A stretch of 20,195 nt of DNA from PVC group bacterium (GTDB lineage Bacteria > Verrucomicrobiota > Kiritimatiellia > UBA8416), in the NCBI GenBank assembly GCA_003567805.1, contig PWYP01000032.1, positions 1 to 20,195 of the forward strand. The letters run 5' to 3'. The position numbers were made by a program, and so were the translations under genes. Position 1 is the first letter of the stretch, and each line of letters starts with the position of its first letter. Below are positions 16,729 through 20,195 of the stretch, one piece after another. A model generated the notes under the pieces. The model saw nothing but the letters and a program-made list of their open reading frames with translations, did not search any database and had not been told where the DNA came from.

Positions 16729-17460
16729 TCACCTAGGATACCCATTCTTGGCGGCCCACTGCATTTGGCGCGCCACGCCCATCATGATTTGCACATCATC
16801 ACGAGTCAAAGCGCCACGAGCCATAACCCGCCGAATCCCTTGCATCATGTGATCCGCCTTGTCCTCCTTCATAAAACCAATATCCAATAAGAGATCGTTC
16901 CAAATCGAAAACATCCGCTCACGTGACGTACTATCCGCAAAAGGGGATTTTTCAACCGGCGGTGTATAGTCCCCCCCCAACATGAAAAGCTCATAACAGC
17001 AAAGCAAAACCGCTTGGGCTAGATTGAGCGAAGGGGTTACAGCATGCGTCGGAATTTGCACAACCCGATGACACAGCGCCAATTCCTCATTGGAAAGTCC
17101 ATTATCCTCACGTCCGAAAACATAGGCAACTGGCCCCTTCTCGGACATGGACAATACCTCCGACGCAACCATGCGCGGTGTCTGCGCATGCTGACGATAC
17201 AACCCCGCCAGGCCACTTGTCCCAACAACCATCACACAGTCAGCAATGGCTGCGGCAAAATCTGTATATATTTCCCGACTCTCAAGAACGTGCTTGGCAT
17301 GGCACGACATCTTGCGTGCATCCTCCCAGTTCATATCTGTGTTCGGATTGACAACGCGAAGCGTGGCAAGCCCCATGTTTGCCATGGCACGACAAACCGA
17401 GCCTAGATTCCCGCCATACAAAGGCTCTACCAGTACGATGCGTATTTGCTCTAACCCCAT
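16729..17460 (-). CDS. trmJ: TrmJ-type tRNA (Cm32/Um32) methyltransferase, SPOUT family
   Basis: This 243-residue SPOUT (TrmH/SpoU group) enzyme most likely methylates the 2'-hydroxyl of nucleotide 32 in some tRNAs using S-adenosylmethionine. Motif 1 is 'EPLYGGNLGSVCRAM' (12-26, with N18 and R24). Motif 2 is 'VFGREDNGLS' (114-123). The trefoil-knot motif 3 is 'PTHAVTPSLNLAQAV' (137-151). A C-terminal helical tail follows, as in TrmJ. The frame is open to 17484, but I chose the ATG at 17460 because AAGGAA (17473-17468) stands 7 bases before it and the family begins there. The gene converges with the c-di-GMP gene, leaving a 19-base gap with no evident terminator. The exact target is inferred from family resemblance only. 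Confidence 0.88.
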   Translation of the reverse strand: MGLEQIRIVLVEPLYGGNLGSVCRAMANMGLATLRVVNPNTDMNWEDARKMSCHAKHVLESREIYTDFAAAIADCVMVVGTSGLAGLYRQHAQTPRMVASEVLSMSEKGPVAYVFGREDNGLSNEELALCHRVVQIPTHAVTPSLNLAQAVLLCCYELFMLGGDYTPPVEKSPFADSTSRERMFSIWNDLLLDIGFMKEDKADHMMQGIRRVMARGALTRDDVQIMMGVARQMQWAAKNGYPR

Positions 17461-17572
17461 TACGTAATTCCTTATCAACATCAAACAGAAAGTGCGTCGA
17501 TAGAATTACTGGTTCTACGCAATGTACGCAACAAAAACCCTACCGGGAATACCCTTGCCGAACCCCGTCACC

Positions 17573-17625
17573 CGCCGCGCTCGGCGTCCTCGTCCTTCGA
17601 CTTGTCTCCGTAGCCTCGGCGAAGG
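17573..17625. repeat. GC-rich double-hairpin intergenic element
   Basis: Two adjoining inverted repeats are seen. CGCCG (17573-17577) pairs with CGGCG (17582-17586). CCTTCG (17594-17599) pairs with CGAAGG (17620-17625), with an inner CCG/CGG pair (17608-17610 and 17617-17619). The element lies between the 5' side of trmJ and the 3' end of the receptor gene. It looks like a dispersed intergenic repeat, since similar short GC-rich palindromic pieces recur in many environmental bacterial genomes, but only one copy is in this window. Confidence 0.45.
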
Positions 17626-17688
17626 TGGAAGCTTTCAGAGCAAAGATGGAGGTCATACCAAGCACGACGAAGACGGAACACGCGACAC

Positions 17689-19809
17689 TTAGAACCGCGC
17701 ATCAAAAACGACATCAAAGCGTAACGGCTCGCCATACGTCACATACAAACGCTCTGGATAATCCGGCGGCTCCAAACCAAATTGATACCCTTGCGTTACA
17801 TAAGCTTTATCAAACACATTACGTACACGCGCGGTCACCCCCCAGGATTCAGCCTGCCAGCCAGCTTGCACATGGACGAGCTCATAGGAATCAGCTTGGC
17901 CATCATGCCCCGCAGCCAGATACACCCGATCTCGACCTTCCAGTTCAACACGCCCATATAGTTGACGCCAGAGCTGCGCTTGAATAGCCGCTTGATAACT
18001 ATAGCGGGGAGCGAATGGTTGGTCGCGACCATCAACAGGATTCAGTCCCCCCGCTGCATCAAAACCAGAATAGGAAGTATCCAGAAGACTTACGGCTCCC
18101 GATAACAGGATCCGTTCATGTGGTTCATGCTGCACCGATACCTCAACACCACGATTATAACCACGGGCAGCATTATCCGTGAAATACACAAAGGCGGTTG
18201 GATCAGCAGGATCAAACTGCGCACTTGTTCCAATCTGTAAATCGTCTCGCATCATATAAAATGCGGTCAACTGACTCTGTAAGCGATAATCATACAAATG
18301 CGCCCCTACACCCGCTTCAAAATTCCAAAGTGTCTCTGCCGCATAGGTCCGGCGATCTTCCGGCAACGCCGGGTTTTGATTCACACCACTGCCTTTGAAT
18401 CCACGCGACACTGCACCATGAACCCGCCAGATTTCATCAATATGGCGTGCCAACGAAACACGCCCACCCCACATCGTATCACTCCGTGATGCCTCAACAC
18501 CCTGACTATCATCATAATCCGTCTCGCGATGCTCCAAACGTAACCCCGAATGCAGCGACCAACCATCTCCCAAGCGCGTGTCACCAATCACATACAGAGC
18601 CCCCGAACGCGCTTCATAGTCACTTTCCAACAGATCGAACCCATCAAAGTCATCTTGTTCCTCCAAATGCGTGACCTCAAGGCCGGTTTGCCAAGCCATC
18701 CGACCATCAAACAATCCATCGCCTGGATGCGAAAGGAACCGTACATCCTGCGAAAGCGTACGCCGACGGCGATCCAAACGCTCAAAGAAATCATAGGAGA
18801 ATCCTTCCACAGCCGGATCCCAGAAATACGGTGCTGCCGCCCAGAACGCATCATGCCCCCAGTCAGCATCATAACTGTAGACAGAGTCCACTTGCATAAA
18901 GCTCGTTACACTCTGAATACGAGCACGATCCCAACCCGTCGCATGCAAGCGCAAGGCACCACCGCCACCCTGCTGACGATCTTCTCCAGGACGATCCGTA
19001 TACGTACGCCTACGATGATTATCCGGCGTAAATGCATCATACCCATTCTGGAAATGAATATAAACACCACTCAAATCAACCAGCCAGTTCTCATCGGGCT
19101 GCCACCGAAGCTTCATACGCCCGATCTGCTCATCACGCTTATTCGTGTCGCGCCGCCCCAGAAAAACATTCCGCCGATAACCATCCTGCTGTTCAACCTC
19201 GAAAACCAAACGTATCTGCAAAAGATCAGGATTCTCCGTTAACGGCCCACTCACCGCTACGGCACCACGCCGGTAATTGTCGCTACCCGCGCCTATCTGA
19301 GCAATCCGCTCATGATATGGGGTCGGATCCATACTGCGCACATGTACAAGACCAGCCATTGCACGCGATCCGTATATCGCTGGCTGCGGTCCCCGCAACA
19401 CCTCAACCTCAGCAATGTCGAACAAACTGGCAGGCAGTCCCAGTCCACTGAAATCCATGTCATCAAACAACAAGCCTACAGAAAAGTTAGGCGGACCTTC
19501 TCCTGGGAATTGACTCACCTCACCAATACCCCGCATTTGAAGGTAACGGGCACGCGATGTCCCCCCCGCCCATGTCAAACCGGGAACAGCCCCCGAAAGA
19601 TCAGCCAAGGATCTAGAGGTTAGACGGGCCAACGCATCCTGGTCCAGCACCGTGGCCAAGGTTGTCGGATCCTGTAAACGAGATTGTCCCCGATCCGGAA
19701 CAACCTCTATCGTTCCCAAGTCAAATGTTGCATCTGCATCTTTGGATTGAACCCATAGATTACCTGCCAGTAAGGCAGCGCATATAACTAGCCAACGCGA
19801 TCCCCTCAT
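17689..19809 (-). CDS. TonB-dependent outer-membrane receptor, TPP-riboswitch controlled
   Basis: This 706-residue receptor moves a scarce solute across the outer membrane with energy from TonB. A signal peptide spans about residues 1-27, from the ATG at 19809 ('MRGSRWLVICAALLAG' start). The plug domain (about 32-170) carries a TonB-box-like 'IEVV', 'SLADLSGAVPGL', 'YLQMRGIGE' and 'IAEVEVLRGPQPAIYGSRAMAG'. A long barrel with alternating aromatic strands runs to the C-terminal Phe, typical of outer-membrane insertion. The frame is open to 19878, but the ATG at 19809 has AGGAGT (19821-19816) 6 bases upstream and starts the signal peptide; the extra 23 residues would be unsuitable. The TPP aptamer upstream points to thiamine, a phosphorylated form or a precursor as substrate. 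No TonB/ExbBD genes are in the window. Length is normal for the family. Confidence 0.92.
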   Translation of the reverse strand: MRGSRWLVICAALLAGNLWVQSKDADATFDLGTIEVVPDRGQSRLQDPTTLATVLDQDALARLTSRSLADLSGAVPGLTWAGGTSRARYLQMRGIGEVSQFPGEGPPNFSVGLLFDDMDFSGLGLPASLFDIAEVEVLRGPQPAIYGSRAMAGLVHVRSMDPTPYHERIAQIGAGSDNYRRGAVAVSGPLTENPDLLQIRLVFEVEQQDGYRRNVFLGRRDTNKRDEQIGRMKLRWQPDENWLVDLSGVYIHFQNGYDAFTPDNHRRRTYTDRPGEDRQQGGGGALRLHATGWDRARIQSVTSFMQVDSVYSYDADWGHDAFWAAAPYFWDPAVEGFSYDFFERLDRRRRTLSQDVRFLSHPGDGLFDGRMAWQTGLEVTHLEEQDDFDGFDLLESDYEARSGALYVIGDTRLGDGWSLHSGLRLEHRETDYDDSQGVEASRSDTMWGGRVSLARHIDEIWRVHGAVSRGFKGSGVNQNPALPEDRRTYAAETLWNFEAGVGAHLYDYRLQSQLTAFYMMRDDLQIGTSAQFDPADPTAFVYFTDNAARGYNRGVEVSVQHEPHERILLSGAVSLLDTSYSGFDAAGGLNPVDGRDQPFAPRYSYQAAIQAQLWRQLYGRVELEGRDRVYLAAGHDGQADSYELVHVQAGWQAESWGVTARVRNVFDKAYVTQGYQFGLEPPDYPERLYVTYGEPLRFDVVFDARF

Positions 19810-19814
19810 ACTTG

Positions 19815-19846
19815 TACTCCTGTCCGGGTAGTCAAACAAAGGAGCA
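19815..19846 (-). promoter_or_regulatory. Ribosome-site sequestering hairpin of the riboswitch
   Basis: In the transcript UGCUCCU (19846-19840) can pair with AGGAGUA (19821-19815), a 7-bp stem with one G-U pair that hides the ribosome site of the receptor gene. No terminator T-run is evident, so control of translation is the simplest reading. A second pairing, GGGATG (19889-19884) with CATCCC (19856-19851), would compete with the aptamer closing stem. Confidence 0.55.
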
Positions 19847-19881
19847 TGCGGGGATGTGGGAACGGAAGTCCCAGACAAAAA

Positions 19882-19967
19882 TCCATCCCTCCGCCGGCAT
19901 GATCCGGTTCAGGTTCAAAGGGTCACTGGAAAAACCAGTCTCTCAGGCCAAACGGCCTCCCCTTGGA
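19882..19967 (-). ncRNA. TPP riboswitch (THI box)
   Basis: Read on the minus strand, the element has the hallmarks of the thiamine pyrophosphate aptamer: CTGAGA (19946-19941), ACCC-TTTGAACCTGA (19923-19909) and a CCGG...CCGG stem (19907-19904 with 19897-19894) followed by GCGGAGGGA. The closing stem is TCCA/TGGA (19967-19964 with 19885-19882). The P3 arm is AGGCC/GGCCT (19958-19954 with 19949-19945), and an extra arm ACTGG/CCAGT is present (19939-19935 with 19929-19925). It lies in the leader of the TonB receptor gene and should lower its expression when TPP is plentiful. Confidence 0.95.
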
Positions 19968-19978
19968 CAAATGTTGTG

Positions 19979-20005
19979 ATAATACAACCCGAAGGAATAA
20001 GTCAA
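19979..20005 (-). promoter_or_regulatory. Promoter of the riboswitch-receptor transcript
   Basis: On the minus strand TTGACT (20005-20000) and TATTAT (19984-19979) are 15 bases apart, slightly short. Initiation would be near 19972, just before the aptamer. Confidence 0.5.
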
Positions 20006-20015
20006 GCCCGACTTA
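19998..20015. repeat. Operator-like inverted repeat over the -35 box
   Basis: TAAGTC (19998-20003) and GACTTA (20010-20015) are perfect 6-bp inverted arms with a 6-base spacer. The left arm covers most of the -35 box of the receptor promoter, a position fitting a repressor site. Confidence 0.4.
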
Positions 20016-20055
20016 CAACCAAGAATTTCCGCGGTTAACATTTTTTGGTCTGGTC

Positions 20056-20195
20056 TCACTGCGCAAGCAATGTCGTAACATACTGCGCTCGGGTAAAGCC
20101 ACGGGTTGGCCCATCGACCGGTTCACTTAAGATGCCACGAAATTGATCAATCGATGTATAGCCCTTATCCGCCATCCAGTCCGAAATCTCAGTCT
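20056..20195 (-). CDS. Dihydroorotate-dehydrogenase-like protein, C-terminal fragment
   Basis: The window edge cuts this minus-strand gene, leaving its last 45 codons and TGA stop (20058-20056). The visible peptide has 'SDWMADKGYTSIDQFRGIL' followed by 'FTRAQYVTTLLAQ' at the end. This matches the tail of dihydroorotate-dehydrogenase-like flavoproteins (PyrD-like/PreA-like), where a helix 'W(M/L)xxKGYxSIxxFRG' precedes a terminal 'RAxYVxxL'. The assignment rests on recalled family tails and no catalytic residue is visible. The true reaction, pyrimidine synthesis, reduction or another, is open. It is oriented toward the riboswitch-receptor gene, whose own promoter lies in the gap. Confidence 0.55.
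   Translation of the reverse strand, partial: TEISDWMADKGYTSIDQFRGILSEPVDGPTRGFTRAQYVTTLLAQ

Noticed and set aside
17379..17987. Plus-strand open frame of 202 codons over the trmJ-receptor gap
   Set aside because: It overlaps both real minus-strand genes, runs through the GC-rich hairpin patch, and gives a Thr/His/Ala-rich product with no domain.
18550..19242. Plus-strand open frame of 230 codons
   Set aside because: It lies wholly inside the TonB receptor gene on the other strand, has a low-complexity basic/Ile-rich product and no family resemblance; it is a shadow frame.
1..20195. CRISPR array, tRNA, rRNA, insertion sequence or phage genes
   Set aside because: No spaced direct-repeat array, cloverleaf, transposase, integrase or capsid-like frame was seen on either strand.

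Overview
The window looks like a chromosomal stretch from a Gram-negative, probably diderm and at least partly anaerobic bacterium. It carries a TonB-dependent outer-membrane receptor with a signal peptide, a corrinoid methyl-carrier protein of the C1-methyltransferase type, and a large set of two-component and cyclic-di-GMP proteins. The unusual domain fusions and mixed gene relationships fit the PVC group (for example Kiritimatiellota or Lentisphaerota) or a deltaproteobacterium. That placement is inference; no rRNA or tRNA gene is present to settle it. Base composition appears moderate and even, except for one GC-rich structured patch near 17.6 kb. There are no insertion sequences, phage genes or CRISPR arrays.

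Layout. (1) 15-3835, plus strand: a corrinoid protein closed by a strong terminator, then an iron-type alcohol dehydrogenase that resembles the regulatory protein ErcA, overlapping a PAS sensor kinase/receiver hybrid. This reads as C1/alcohol metabolism next to its probable sensing module. (2) 4089-5669: an HU/IHF-like DNA-binding protein directly followed by histidyl-tRNA synthetase. (3) 5821-7450: an Lrp/AsnC regulator overlapping a class I/II aminotransferase. (4) 7540-9226, minus strand: a membrane protein with a histidine-kinase-like dimerisation helix but no ATPase domain, and upstream of it a zinc-ribbon/PTS EIIA fusion. (5) 9440-16709, plus strand: a MATE exporter; a tandem pair of Na+/phosphate-cotransporter-like proteins with PhoU-like tails, the first of which has lost both QSS transport motifs; and a five-part receiver/GGDEF/receiver/HD-GYP protein. 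(6) 16729-20195, minus strand: a TrmJ-type tRNA methyltransferase, a TonB-dependent receptor preceded by a clear TPP riboswitch, and the 3' end of a dihydroorotate-dehydrogenase-like gene.

The points most worth a second look are the transport-dead phosphate-carrier paralogue coupled to an intact one by a TTGA stop/start overlap; the kinase-less DHp protein beside a zinc-ribbon EIIA fusion; the ErcA-kinase pair next to a methyltransferase corrinoid protein; and the TPP-riboswitch receptor, which implies import of thiamine or a related compound across the outer membrane. All gaps between genes are below 300 bases. The largest are 639-906 (terminator, inverted repeat, short direct repeats), 3836-4088 (no convincing signal seen), 9227-9439 (divergent promoters) and 17461-17688 (GC-rich hairpin element).
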